64,000 nucleotides of DNA from Castor canadensis (taxonomy: Eukaryota; Chordata; Mammalia; Rodentia; Castoridae). Under the pieces are notes generated by a model. It had not been told where the DNA came from. It ran no database searches and saw only the letters and a program-made list of their open reading frames with translations. A program made the position numbers and the translations under genes. How positions within the stretch are numbered: the stretch's first letter is position 1; each line of letters opens with the position of its first letter. The stretch spans positions 12,246,001 through 12,310,000 of the forward strand of contig NC_133401.1 in the NCBI RefSeq assembly GCF_047511655.1, written 5' to 3'. Positions 34,051 to 46,640 of the stretch are shown one piece after another.

Positions 34051-36633
34051 AATGACTGGAAACAACAGGCACATCTCAATATTAACAGTGAATGTAAATG
34101 ATCTCAATGCCCCAATGAAAAGACATAGAATAGCAAACTGGGTTAAAAAAGAAGATCCAACTATTTGTTGCTTACAATAAGCTCATCTCACTGAAAAAAA
34201 CAAAACTAAACAGCAGCTTAGAGACAAAGGGTGGAAAAAGATTTTCCAAGCAAATGGACAAAATAAACAGGAAGAAGTAGTTATTCTCATATCTGACAAA
34301 GTAGACTTCTGATGAAAATCTGCAAGAAGAGACAATGAAGGTCACCTCATATTAATTAAACCAACATTTCATCAAGAGGACTATCAATTCTTAACATACT
34401 ACAAACACAGGGGTACCCATTTACTTAAAAAAAACCTCTTATAACTTCAGAACACAGACAGAGATTAACAAAGTGATAGTGGGAGACCTGAATATTCCAC
34501 TGTCAACAATAGATAGGTCATGCAGGTAAAAGACCAACAAAGAAACTTCTTAGCTACACCACACATCAGACCAAAGGGACATGGAAGAGAGCTACAGAGT
34601 ATATCACCCAACAACCAAGCAACGCACATTCTTTTCTGCAGCACATGGAACTTTCTCCAAAATAGGTCATATCTTAGGACACAAAGTAAGTCTCAACAAA
34701 TTCAAGAAAATTGAAATAACCCCCTGCATCATATCAGATCACAGTGGAATAAAACTAAACCTCAACAATAAAAGAAACCACAAAAAATATTCAAACACAT
34801 GCAGACTGAACAGCACACTGCTGAAAGACCAGTAGGTGACTGAAGAAGTAAGAATGAAACAAAAAAGCTCCTAGAATCCAAACTACTGTAATCTATGGGA
34901 CACAGCAAATTGCATGCTAAGGGGACAGTTTATAGTTAAAAGTGCATACATTAAAAAACCAGACACATCTCATATAAAGAACCTAATCTTACATCTTAAG
35001 CTCCTAGAAAAATCAAGAACAAACCACACCCAAAACCAGCAGATGGAGAGAAATAATAATGATCAGGGCCAAGATCAATGAGATCAAGACCAAAAAATAT
35101 ATAAAGAATCAACAAAATAAAAAGCTGGTTCTTTAAAAAGATTAACAAGATTGACAAGCCCTCAGCCAACATGACAAAACAGAAGAGAGAAAAGACACAA
35201 ATTAACAAAACTAAAGATGAAAAGGGAGACATATTCATAATTACTAACAAAACACAGATAATCATTACAGAGTACTTTAAAAACTTATATTCAAGTAAAC
35301 TGGAAAATCTAGATGAAGTGGATAAATTCCTAGTTGCATGTAGCCAACCAAAATTGAACAAAGAAGATATTAAATACCTAAATAGTCCTATTACAAACAA
35401 CGAAATTGAAGCAGTAATAAAGTACCTCCCTACAAAGAGCCCAAGACCTGATGGTTTCACGGCCAAATTTTACCAAACCTTTAAAGAAGAACTAACACCA
35501 ATACTCCTCAAGCATTTCCAGGAAATAGAAAGGAAATAATGAATACCAATCTCTTTCAAAGAAGTTGCACTCATTCCAAAATCCAGTAAAGACACAAACA
35601 GAAAAGAGACTTATTGACAAATATCTTCAATGAATATTGATGCAAAAATTCTCACTAAAATTCTGTCAAAGAGAATTCATCATGTCAAGAAGACCACAAA
35701 CCATGAAGAAGTCAATTTCAATATGTATATATTCATAACATAATTCAGCATATAAACAGAAGCGAGGACAAAACCACAAGATCCTTCCAGTAAATGCAGA
35801 AAAAGCCCTTTACAATATTCAACACTGTTTCATGATAAAAGCTCTGAAGAAACTAGGAAGAGAAATAATGTTCCCCAAAATAATAAAGGCTACATGAAAC
35901 AAACCTAGAGCCAACATCACACTAAAATGAGAGCAACTGAAACCATTCCTGTTAAAGTCAGGAAGGAGAAAGAGTTTTCCACTTTCTCAATGCCCATTCA
36001 ATAAAGTTTTGGAATTCCTAGGCAGAAGAGTAACACAAGAGCAAGAAATAAAGGGGTTCAAATAAGGATGGAAGTAATCAAACTATCCCTACTTGCAGAT
36101 GACATGATTCTTTACCTAAGAGATGCAAAAACTCTACCAAAAAACTATGAGAAACCATAAATTCTTTAAGAAAAGTAACAGGATACAAAATTAACATGCA
36201 GAAATCAGTAACATTCCTATATACCAACAGTGAACAGACTAAAAATTAGGAAAACAATCCCATTTATAATAGCCTCAAAAACAATAACATTGTTATTGGA
36301 AGAAATTTAATGGAAGAAACCCAAGATCTTTTTAATGAAAAGTATAAACCACTGAAGAGAGAAATCTAAGACACCAAAAGATGGATAGACATTTCAAGTT
36401 CATGTATTGCTAGAATCAACATTGTGAAAATGGCCAAACTTCCAAAGGCAATCAACATGTTCAACACAATTCCTATCAATATTCCAATGAAATTCTGCAC
36501 AGAAATAGAAAAATAAATCTTGAAGTACATATGGAAACACAAAAGACCTTGAGCACCCAAAGCAATTCTGAGCAAAAATTCCAATGCTGGTGGCATCACA
36601 CTACCCAATTTCAAACTATACTAGAGAGCCATA
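34051..36633 (+). pseudogene. L1 ORF2 remnant of L1-E
   Basis: Begins MTGNNRHI-like at 34051. Identifiable parts are the endonuclease piece 34581-34835 (GTFSKIGHILGHKVSLNKFKKIEITPCIISDHSGI), the RT entry 35171-35539 (SPRPDGFTAKFYQTF), a degraded palm with a [12 protein letters not shown] motif near 36090, and thumb sequence to 36630. All frames are broken. Confidence 0.8.
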
Positions 36634-39600
36634 ACAAAAGATTCTCCAAGGAATTCTGCAAACAGAAAATGAAAGCAAACAAAACCATGAAAGGGCAGGC
36701 AATACCAAACCACAGGAGAAGAAAAGGCAAGAAAGTAGAAAGTAACACTGATTCAGCTGCACACAATCAAACCCTTAAACAACAAAGACAACTACATGAG
36801 AGGGATCACCACATACCTATCAATACTAACAGAATATTAATGGACTAAATTCCCCCATCAAAAGACACCAATTAGCAAACCGGATTAAAAAGGAAGCACT
36901 GGCTGAGAGTGAAAGGCTGGAAGAAGATTTACCAAGCCAATGGTTCCCGAAAATAGGCAGGGGTAGCAATACTTATCTCAGACAAAATAGACTTCAAACC
37001 CACTTTGAACAAATGAGATTAAGAAGGACACTCCATACTAATAAAAGGGGAAATAGACCAAAAGGAAATAACAATTATCAACCTATATACACCCAATGTC
37101 AATGCACCCAATTTCACCAATCATACTTTGAAGGACCTAAAAGCATATATAGACCCCAACACAGTGGTAGTGGGAGACTTTAACACCCCCTATCATCAAT
37201 AGATAGGCCATCCAAACAAAAAATCAATAAAGAAATCCTAGAAGTAAACCACACCATAGATCAAATGGACCTAGCTGTTTTCTACAGAATATTTCATCCA
37301 ACTTCTGTACAATATACATTCTTCTCAGCAGCCCATGGAACCTTTTCCAAAATTGATCATATCTTAGGGCACAAAGCAAGCCTTAACAAATATAAGAAAA
37401 TAGAAATAATTCCATGCATTCTGTTTGACCACAATGCAGTAAAACTAGAAATCAACAACAAAAACAGCAGTAAAAAACACACAAACAATTGGAAGCTGAA
37501 CAACACATTACTCAATGATGAATGGGTCACTAATGAAATAAAAGAAGAAATTAAAAGGTTCTTGGAAGTTAATGAAAATGAAAACACGACCTACTGGAAC
37601 CTATGGGATACAGCAAAGGCAGTCCTAAGAAAGATCTCAAATCAATGACCTAACACTACAGCTGAAACTCCTAGAAAAAAAAGAACAAACAAACCCCCAA
37701 AAAAGCAGAAGGAAAGAAATAATTAAGATAAGGGCTGAAATCAATGAAATAGAAACAAACAAACAAACAAAACCATACAAAGAATCAATGAAACAAAAGT
37801 CTGGTTCTTTGAAAAAAATAAACAAGATTGACAGAGCCCTGGCAAACCTAACTAAAACGAGGAGGGAAAAAACCCAAATCAGTAAAATCAGAAATTCAAA
37901 AGGAGAGATAACAACAAATACCATGGAAATCATCAGAGACTACTTTGAGAGCCTGTACTCTAATAAATTTAAAAATATTGAAGAAATGGACAGATTTCTA
38001 GAAACTTACAACCACCCAAAACTGAACCAAGAGGATATTAATCACATAAATAACACAAAAAGAAATTGAAGCTGCCATCAAGAGCCTCCCCAAAAAGAAA
38101 AGTCCTGGACCTGATGGACTCACTGCTGAATTCTATCAGACATTTAAAAAAGAACTAAAACCAATCCGCCTTAAACTGTTCCACTAAATAGAATGGTAAG
38201 GAACACTGCCTAGCTCATTTTATGAAGCCAATATTACTCTCATCCCAAAACAAGACAAAGACACCTCCAAAAATGAGAACTATAGGCCAATTTCCCTAAT
38301 GAACATCGATGCAAAAATCCTCAATAAAATAATGGCAAACCGAATCCAACAACACATCAGAAAGATCATCCACCACGACCAAGTAGGCTTCATCCCAGGA
38401 ATGCAGGGGTGGTTCAACATATGAAAATCAATAAACGTAATAAACCACATTAACAGAACCAAAGACAAAAACCACTTCATCATCTCAATAGATGCAGAAA
38501 AAGCCTTTGATAAGATCCAACACCATTTCATGATAAAAGCTCTAAGAAAACTAGGAATAGAAGGAATGTACCTCAAAATTGTAAAGGCTACATATGACAA
38601 ACCTACAGCCAACATCATACTTAATGGTGAAAAACTGAAACCACTCCCCCTAAAATTAGGAATGAGACCAAGATGCCCATTCTTCCCACTCCTATTCAAC
38701 ATAGTACTGGAATTCCTAGCCAGAGCAAATAGGCAAGGAGAAGAAATAAAAGGAATACAAATAGAATAAAAGAAATACAAATAAATAAAAGAAACTGTCA
38801 AAATATCCTTATTTGCAGATGATATGATCCTCTACCTTAAAGACCCCAAAAACTCTACCCAAAAACTCTTAGACACCATAAACAGCTACAGTAAGGTGGC
38901 AGGATACAAAATCAACCTACAAAAATCATTACATTTTCTACACACCAACAATGAACAAACTGAGAAGGAACACATGGAAACAATTCCATTCACAATAGCC
39001 TCAAAAAATTAAATACCTAGGAGTAAATTTAACAAAATATGTGAATGACCTTTACAAGGAGAATTGCAAACCCCTGAAGAAAGAGATCGAGGAAGACTAC
39101 AGAAGGTGGAAAAACCTCCCGTGCTCATGATCTGTAGAATCATGAGCATACTACCAAAAATGTAAAAATGTAAAAATGGCATACTACCAAAAGCAATCTA
39201 CATGTTTAATGCAATTCCCATCAAAATCCCAATGACTTTCATTACAGAGATTGAAAAATCTACCTTAAGGTTCATTTGGAAACAAAAGGGACAGTGAATA
39301 GCCAAGGCAATACTCAGCAAAAAGAGCAATGCTGGAGGTGTCAAAATACCTGACTTCAAAATTTATTACAAAGCAATAGCAATAAAAACAGCATGGTACT
39401 GGCAGAAAAACAAACATGAAGACCAGTGGAACAGAATAGAGGACCCAGATATGAACCCACACAACTACACCCACCTCATTTTTGACAAAGGTGCCAAAAA
39501 TATACGATGGAGAAAAGACAGCCTCTTCAACAAATGTTGCTGGGAAAAGTGGTTACCTGTCTGCAAGAAACTGAAACTAGATCCATGTCTAACACCCTGT

Positions 39601-41032
39601 ACTAGTATCAACTCAAAATGTATCAAGGACCTAAATATCAGACCTGAAACTCTGAGCTACTACAGGAAGGAGCAGGAAACACTTTGGAACAAATAGGTAT
39701 AGACAAAGACTTCCTCAGTAGAACCCCAGCAGCCCAGCAACTAAGAGAAAGAATGAATAAATGGGACTTCATAAAACTAAAAAGCTTCTGCACAACAAAA
39801 GAAATGCTCTCTAAACTGAAAAGACCACCCACAGAGTGGGAGAAAATGTTTGCCAACTATACATCAGACAGGGGATTTATAACCAGAATATACAGGGAAC
39901 TTAAGAAACTAAACTCTGCTAAAATCAATAAAACAATTAAGACATGGGCAACTGAACTAAACAGAACTTTTTCAAAAGAAGAAATTCACATGGCCAAAAA
40001 AACACATGAAAAAATGCTCACCATCTCTGGCCATAAAGGAAATGCAAATCAAAACCACACTAAGAGTCCACCTTACCCCTGTTAGAATAGCTATCATCAA
40101 AAACACCACTAACAACAAGTGTTGGTGAGGACAAAGGGAAAAAGGACCCCTCAAATGTTGCTGGTGGGAATACAAGTTGGTGCAACCACTTTGGAAAAAA
40201 ATTTGGAGACTCCTTAAAAATCTAAACATAGATCTGCCATATGAGCCAGCAATCCCACTCCTGGGGATATATCCAAAGGAATGCAACACAGGTTACTCCA
40301 GAGGCACCTGCACACCCATGTTTATTGCAGCACTATTCACAATAGCCAAGTTATGGAAACAACCAGGATGCCCCACTACTGACGAATGGATCAAAAAATG
40401 TGGTACTTGTACACCATGGAATTTTACTCAGCCATGAAGAAAAATGATACCTTACCATTTGCAGGTAAATGGATGGAACTCGAGAACATCATTCTGAGTG
40501 AGGTCAGCTAGGCTCAGAAGACCAAAAATCATATGTTCTCCCTCATATGTGGACTTTAGATCTAGGGCAAATGCAGCAATGTTGTTGGACTTGGATCACA
40601 AGAAAAGGGGAGAGCACATACGGGAGATATAGGAATAGGTAGAAAACTCAAAACATGAAAGCGTTTGATGTCCACACTCAGAGGAACTAATACAGAAACC
40701 TTAAAATGATAGGTTATCATGAGCAGGGGATCAGGAACCAATGTAAAGATCAGTTAGAGTTGAATCAATATGGGTCGTAACACATGGGTACATGAGAGCA
40801 ATAGTAGGAATCTTTCTGTATAACTATTCTTAACTCAACTAGCAAAAACGCTTTGTTTTTCTTATTATGCTTATGTCTTTTCTTCAACAAAATCAGTCAT
40901 AAGGGCAGAACGCGACCTGCCTGAAACTGAGGAAGGGAGGGAGAAAAGGGTGGGGGAGGGGGGCAGGGTGGAGAAATAACCCAAACAATGTATGCACATG
41001 TGAATAAATGAACAAAAAAATAAATAAAAAAG
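36634..41032 (+). mobile_element. LINE-1 copy L1-F, 5'-truncated, intermediate age
   Basis: Starts in the last codons of ORF1 (KILQGILQTENE), continues through ORF2 (about 36795-40560) to a young-type 3'UTR with a G-rich tract (40925-40972) and an A-rich tail ending near 41032. It is embedded in L1-E. More mutated than L1-B/C, less than L1-D/E. The bases AAAAGATT occur at both junctions, but they are also element sequence at the left, so a target-site duplication cannot be claimed. Confidence 0.85.
36795..40560 (+). pseudogene. L1 ORF2 of L1-F, multiply disrupted
   Basis: Recognisable in order: endonuclease (37265-37648; [20 protein letters not shown], though SDHN reads FDHNAV), linker with a QTNKQT-type CAAA expansion near 37757-37770, template block [14 protein letters not shown] near 38107, palm (38530-38769), a local 20-base duplication at 38755-38795, FADDMILYL at 38811-38838, connection (39451-39696, 39684-40085) and C-terminus (40177-40437) ending SLICGL at about 40557. 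A sequence near 39140-39190 is locally duplicated. No continuous protein. Confidence 0.85.
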
Positions 41033-41764
41033 ATTGAAAAGAAAATATGGAATAGGATTTTATTCAGCTATAAAGAAGAATGAAATTTTGTTGTTTGCAG
41101 TCAAATGTATGGAACTGGAGAACATCATCTTAAGTGAAGTTAGGCAAATTCAGAAACCCAAAGGCTACATGTTATCTCTTGTATATGGAATATAGACCTA
41201 ATACAAATAGACACAATGTTATGAAAAACAGTTCAAACTAAGGGGAGGTCACATATAAGAGAGGTAGGGCAAAACAAGGAACTTAAGAAGGTGAATATGG
41301 TTGATGTACATCCTATATAAGAATGAATGTAGAATTTTCGAGCTTGTTTAAATCACCATAAGAAGAGGACTAAGGTAGAAAGGAGAAAAATATAGGGGAT
41401 GAACCAATTAGTGTTACACGACATATATACATGGAAATGTCACAATGAAGCACCTTGCGCAGGTGTCAGAAATGCAAAATGTCATTTTACTTTCAAAAAC
41501 AGAGAACAGGGAGGCAAAATAGGTCCTGTCTGGGGGGTTGGCACCTGTGAGAAGGGGAGGATATAAAGAAAGAGTGTAGGATGGTGAATACGGTGGAAAT
41601 ATTATGCATACATATATGTAAATGGAAAAAGGGGGCTTGTTGAAACTTCCAGGAATGAGGGAAAGGGGGATAAAGAGAATGAAGGAAAAGGTGAATTCAA
41701 CAATGATGTTATAAGAACTTTTGTAAATGTTACAATGTACCCCTAACAAAAACAAGTGGGATTT
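41033..41764 (+). mobile_element. Old L1 3' end, likely continuation of L1-E
   Basis: Begins within the ORF2 C-terminus ([28 protein letters not shown]) and passes into a purine-rich 3'UTR ending near 41764. The age and the position just beyond L1-F fit the interrupted L1-E, with the intervening ~0.4 kb missing. Confidence 0.7.
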
Positions 41765-41904
41765 TAAAAAAGTGATTAGATCAAGAGGACTGTGCCTTTG
41801 GAGCGGATTAATGTTACTGTGGGAGAGGATCAGTTGAGAGAGTTAGCTCCTCTTAATCCCCCTCCCCACAGTTGTAGACTCACCTGCCCATCTTCCGTCT
41901 AGCT
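41765..41904. other. Short inter-L1 segment, weak MaLR-LTR resemblance
   Basis: GTGATTAGATCAAGAGGACTGTGCC...GGATTAATG recalls the MaLR LTR block seen more clearly at 56122-56180, but it is short and ends in unrelated sequence. Confidence 0.3.
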
Positions 41905-44490
41905 TGCTTTTTTGCTGAGTATTGCCTTGGTTATTTGTGGTCTCTTGTGTTACCAAATGAACTTTAGGGTAGATTTGTCAATCTCTGTGATGAATGTCAT
42001 TGGGATTTTGATGGGAATTGCATTAAATATGTAGATTGCTTTCAGTAGTATAGACATTTTTACTATGTTGATTCTACCAATCCATGAGCATGGGAGATCT
42101 TTCCATCTTCTGTAGTCTTCCTTGATCTCTTTTTTCAAGGGTTTGTAATTCTCCTTGTATAAGTCATTCACATATTTTGTTAAGTTTACTCCTAGGTATT
42201 TGATTTTTTTGAGGCTATTGTGAATGGAATTGTTTCCATGTGTTCCTTTTCAGTTTGTTCATTGTTGGTGTATAGAAAAACAAATTTCTGTATGTTGATT
42301 TTATATCCCACCTCCTTGCTGTACTTGTTTATGCTGTCTAAAAGTTTTTGCATAGAGTTTTTTGGGTCTTTAAGATATAGGATCATATCATCTGTAAATA
42401 GGGATATTTTGACGATTTCTTTACCTATTTGTATTCCTTTTATTTCTTCTTCTTACCTAATTGCTCTGGCTAGAAATTCCAGTACTATGTTGAATAGGAG
42501 TGGAGATAGTGGGCATCCTTGTCTCATTCCTGATTTTAGGGGAAATGGTTTCAGTTTTTCACCATTAAGTATGATGTTGGCTGTAGGTTTAAAACATATA
42601 GCCTTTACATTGTTGAGGTACATTCCTTCTATTCCTAGTTTTCTTACAGCTTTTATCATGAAGTGGTATTGAATCTTGTTGAAAGCTTTTTCTGCATCTA
42701 TTGAGATGATCAAGTTATTTTTGTCTTTGCTTCTATTAATGTGCTGTATTACATTCATAGATTTGAGTATGTTGAATCATCTCTGCATCCCTGGGATGAA
42801 GCTGAGTTGGTCGTGGTGTATGATTTTTCTGATGTGTTGTGGGATTCAGTTTGCCAATATTTTATTAAGGATTTTTGCACTGGTATTCATTAAGGATATT
42901 GGCCTATAGTTCTCCTTTTTGGAGGTGTCTTTTTCTGGTTTTGGAATGAGAATAATATTGGCTTCATAAAATGAGTTAGGCGGTGTTCCTTTCCTTTCTA
43001 TTTCATGGAACAGTTTAAGGAGGGTTGGTATTAGTTCTTTAAACATCTGATAGAATTCAGCAGTGAATCCATCAGGTCCTGGACTTTTCTTTTTTGGTAG
43101 ACTCTTAATTGCTGCTTCAATTTCATTTTGTGTTATAGATCTATTCAGGTGATTAATATCCTCTTGGTTCAGTTTTGGATGGTTGTAAGGATCTAGAAAT
43201 CTGTCAATTTCTTCAAAATTTTCAAATTTATTAGAGTATATGCTCTCAAAGTGGTCTGTGATGATTTCCTGGATTTCTGTGGTGTTTGTTGTTATCTCCC
43301 CTTTTGCATTTCTGATTTTACTGACTTTAGTTTATTCTTTCCTCATTTTAATCAGGTTTGCCAGGGGTCTGTCAATCTTGTTTATTTTTTCGAAGAACCA
43401 ACTTTTTGTTTCATTAATTCTTTGTATGGTTTTCTTTCTGTTTCTATTTTGTTGATTTCAGCCCTTATTTTAATTATTTCTCTCTTGCTTGTTTTGGGGT
43501 TTGATTCTTCTTGTTCTTCTAGGAGTTTGAGCTGTAGTATTAGATCATTGATTTGAGATCTTTCTGTCCTTTTGATATATGCACTCATGGCTATAAACTT
43601 TCCTCTTAGGACAGCCTTTGCTGTGTCCCATAGGTTCTGGTAGGTCATGTTTTTATTTACTTTAACTTCCTAGAACCTTTTGATTTCCTCTTTTATTTCC
43701 ATCAATGACCCATTGATCATTGAGCAATGTATTTTTTAGCTTCCAATTGCTTGCATGTTTTTTAACTGCTGTTTTTGTTGTTGATTTCTAGTTTTAATGC
43801 ATTGTGGTCAGATAGAATACATGGGATTATTTCTATTTTCTTATATTTGCTGAGGCTTGCTTTGTGCCCTAAGATATGAACCTTCATGGAGAAGGTTCCA
43901 TGAGCTGCTGAGAAGAATGTGTATTGTGCAGCAGTTGGATGAAATAGTCTGTAGATCTCAGCTAGGTCTTTGGTCTATGGTGTGATTTAGTTCTAGGATT
44001 TCTTTATTGATTTTTTGTTTGGATGACCTATCTATTGGTGATAGGAGGGTATTAAGGTCTCCCACTATCACTGTGTTGGAGTTTATATATGGTTTTAGGT
44101 CCTTCAGAGTGTTTTTGATGAAATTGGGTGCATATAGGTTGCATTGATGTTGGGTGCATATAGGTTGATAATTGTTATTTCCTTTTGGTCTACTTCCCCT
44201 TTTATTAGTATAGAGTGTCCTTCTTTACCTTGTTTAATCAGTGTAAGCTTGAAGTCTACTTTATCCGAGATAAGTATTGCTGCCTGTTTATGGGGGCCAT
44301 TGGCTTGGTAGATCTTCTTACAGCCTTTCACTCTCAGCCAGTTCTTGTTTCTGTTGATGAGGTGGGTCTCCTGTAGGCAGCAGACTGTTGGATCTTCCTT
44401 TTTAATCCAGTTTGTCAATCAGCATTTTTTGGTGAGGGAATTAAGTCCATTAATGTTTAGTGTTTGTATTGATAGGTATGTGGTGATCCT
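41905..44490 (-). pseudogene. L1 ORF2 of L1-G, 3'-truncated
   Basis: Pieces: 44418-44104 (endonuclease; CCLQETHLINRN), 43648-43382, 43046-42846 (RT; NPISLMN-like), 42758-42453 (SIDAEKAF to LARAIR), 42386-42192 and 42171-41950. A 25-base local duplication (GGGTGCATATAGGTTG-type) at about 44127-44165 breaks the endonuclease. FADD (complement near 42385-42400) reads TDDMIL, so the catalytic motif is altered. The C-terminal third is absent. Confidence 0.82.
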
Positions 44491-44544
44491 GTCATTTAGT
44501 TGTCTTTGTTGTTTAAGGGTTTGATTGTGTGTAGCTGAATCAAT

Positions 44545-45850
44545 GTTACTCTCTACTTTCTTGCCTTTCCTTCTCCTGTGGTTTGATGTTGCCTGCCCTT
44601 TCATGGTTTTATTTGCTTTCACTTTCTGTGTGCAGAATTTCTTGGAGAATCTTGTAGTGGTGGCTTACTGGTCGTATATTGTTTTAGTTTCTGCTTACCA
44701 TGGGAGACTTTTATTGCTCCATCTATTTTGAATGGTAGTTTTGGTTGGTAGAGTATCCTAAGGTTGAAGTTATTTTCATTTAGTGCCTGGAAGACCTCAC
44801 TCCATGCTCTTCTTGCTTTGAACATTTCCATGGAGAAATCTGCTATGATTTTGATGAGTTTACCTTTGTATGTTATTTGTTTTTTTCTTTCTTACAGCCT
44901 TCAATATTCTTTCTCTAGTCTTTGTGCTTGTTGTTTTAATAATGATATGTTATGGGGTAGTTCTATTTTGGTCAAGTCTGTTTGGTGTTCTGGAGGCTTG
45001 CTGTATCTGAATGGGCATAGTTTTCTCTAGATTTGGGAAATTTTCTGTTATTATTTTGTTGAATATATTATGCATTCATTTTGCTTGCAACTCTTCTCCT
45101 TCTTCAATGCTTATGATTCTCAGGTTTGGTCTTTTAATGGAGCCAGTGAGTTCTTGCATATTCCTTTCACAGGTCTTGAGTTGTTTGACTAATAGATCTT
45201 TGTTTTTTCTTTTAATTACCATTTCATCTTCAAGTTCTGAGATTCTGTATTCTGTTTGTTCTATTCTGGTGGAATGGCGTTATATTTTGTTTTGTATTTC
45301 TTTTTCATTCATTCTTTCTTTCTTTATTGATTTGGCAGTACTGGGGTTTGAACTCAGGGCCTCATGCTTGCTAGGCAGGTGCTTTACCACTTGAGCCACT
45401 CCACCAGCCCCCTTTTTCATTCTTTTTTATGAGATTTTCCATATTGTAGGTCACTTCCTCTTTAATGTTGTCAATTTTTGTCCTTAAATCATTTATCTCT
45501 CTATTTATGGCAATTTGTTTCATTTTGTTTTTTATTTAGGGCTCCTATGATTTCATTTATTTGTTTTTGTGTTTTCTCATATTATTTATTTTTGTTCTCT
45601 TGGGATTTCTTGAATATTTCTTGTATGTTTTAGCTGAGCATGTCTAGTAACATCTCTATGAAATTCTCAGTGATTACTTGCAGGATTTCTTCTTTCAGGT
45701 TTTCTTATGGGCTTTGTTGCGTTCTTTGGCATAGTTTATCTTTGTTTCATTGGAGTCTGGATCTGAGTATCTGTTTTCTTCATTTACCTCTGAATCCTGT
45801 AATAATTTATTTTTGGGGGAGAATGGTTTCCATCCCTTTTTCGTCTTCCC
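44545..45850 (-). pseudogene. L1 ORF1 of L1-G, split by a SINE
   Basis: C-terminal domain at 44831-44619 (MFKARRAWSEVFQALNENNFNLRILYQPKLPFKIDGA), RRM region near 45115-45100 (NLRIISIEEGEE-type), coiled coil beyond. A SINE with an 11-bp target-site duplication is inserted at 45311-45411, and there are additional shifts. Confidence 0.8.
45311..45411 (-). mobile_element. ID-like SINE with 11-bp target-site duplication
   Basis: Antisense copy of the 14833 SINE: GGCAGTACTGGGGTTTGAAC, TCAGGGCCTCATGCTTGC, TAGGCAGGTGCTTTACCACT, TGAGCCACTCCACCAGCCC. It is flanked by the direct repeat ctttttcattc at 45300-45310 and 45412-45422, the mark of L1-mediated insertion. It inserted into ORF1 of L1-G and is therefore younger. 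Confidence 0.93.
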
Positions 45851-46230
45851 ATATTTCCACTTGATATCATTTCTGTCCCTGGACTATGTGTAATTTAGTT
45901 TTAGCTGAGTTACAATAGTGAAACTAACAAAACCAAGGAAGAAGAAGAGATATAGAAGGATAAAAAAAGAAAAAAGAAAAAAAAAGAGAGAACTTAGGAA
46001 AACAGCAATGAGATATGGTGGATGATCAAAGAGCAAACCAGACAGCCAAACCTTTAAAGGAAGGCAAAAAAAAAATCACCAGTTCAGGAACAGTGGAATT
46101 TCAGTCTTAATAGTTCTGCTGTTACTCCTTTAGCATCTAGACCTGTCTGTGTCTCCTAGGCAGGTTTGGAGCCTTCCTGTGGTGGGTGGCAGGTGGGTGA
46201 TGTCCCACAGTCTGTGGGCAGAGGACTGTC

Positions 46231-46640
46231 ATTGAGGTGATCTAGCGGGCTGGCGTGCCTGAGGGGTGTGGGCCCGGTAGAGTGGAGATCATGTGGGCCT
46301 GTGGATAGTGCTCCTGGGAGGCCTTAGTGGAGAGGTTGTGGTGATCGTGCAGGCCTGTGGATCACCGACTTGGCAGGCCTGAGGGGGTGGTCTGGCAGAG
46401 ATAGTGCATGCCTATGCAGGCCTGAGGGGCACATCCTGGTGGAGATCATGTGTGCCTGTGGATCACCAGCTTGACAGGGCTTAGGGTCACGGCCCATAGA
46501 GATTGTTCATGCCTGTGAATTGCTAGCCTGGCAGGCCTGAAGGGTGTGGGCCCAGTGGAGATCATGTGTGCCTGAAGGGTGGGAGTTTGGGGGAGATCTG
46601 TCAGGCCTGTGGAGCGCAGTCCTGGCAGTGCTGAGGAGTG
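46231..46640 (-). repeat. ~57-bp tandem monomer array in the L1-G 5'UTR
   Basis: GC-rich units of the form GATCATGTGTGCCTGTGG, ATCACC-AGCTTGGCAGGCC, TGAGGGGTGTGGGCCCAGTGGA. Unit starts (GATC/GATA/GATT) are at about 46288, 46343, 46400, 46444 (short unit), 46501 and 46561; the spacing is mostly 55-60. About seven diverged units. It lies where an L1 promoter sits, between ORF1 and the 5' terminus. Confidence 0.88.

Larger units (their letters stand above)
31478..36633 (+). mobile_element. Old LINE-1 copy L1-E with monomeric 5'UTR
   Basis: Plus-strand element: a 1.5-kb 5'UTR (31478-33020) containing tandem ~285-bp units, ORF1 remnants (about 33100-33990), ORF2 remnants (34051-36633), then cut by L1-F near 36634. 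A diverged L1 3' end after L1-F (41033-41764) probably is its continuation, with about 0.4 kb lost. Its 5'UTR is unlike those of L1-A/H, L1-B/C and L1-G. Confidence 0.8.

Noticed and set aside
46231..46640. CRISPR-like regular repeat array
   Set aside because: Units are contiguous and diverged without spacers, in a mammalian L1 5'UTR.
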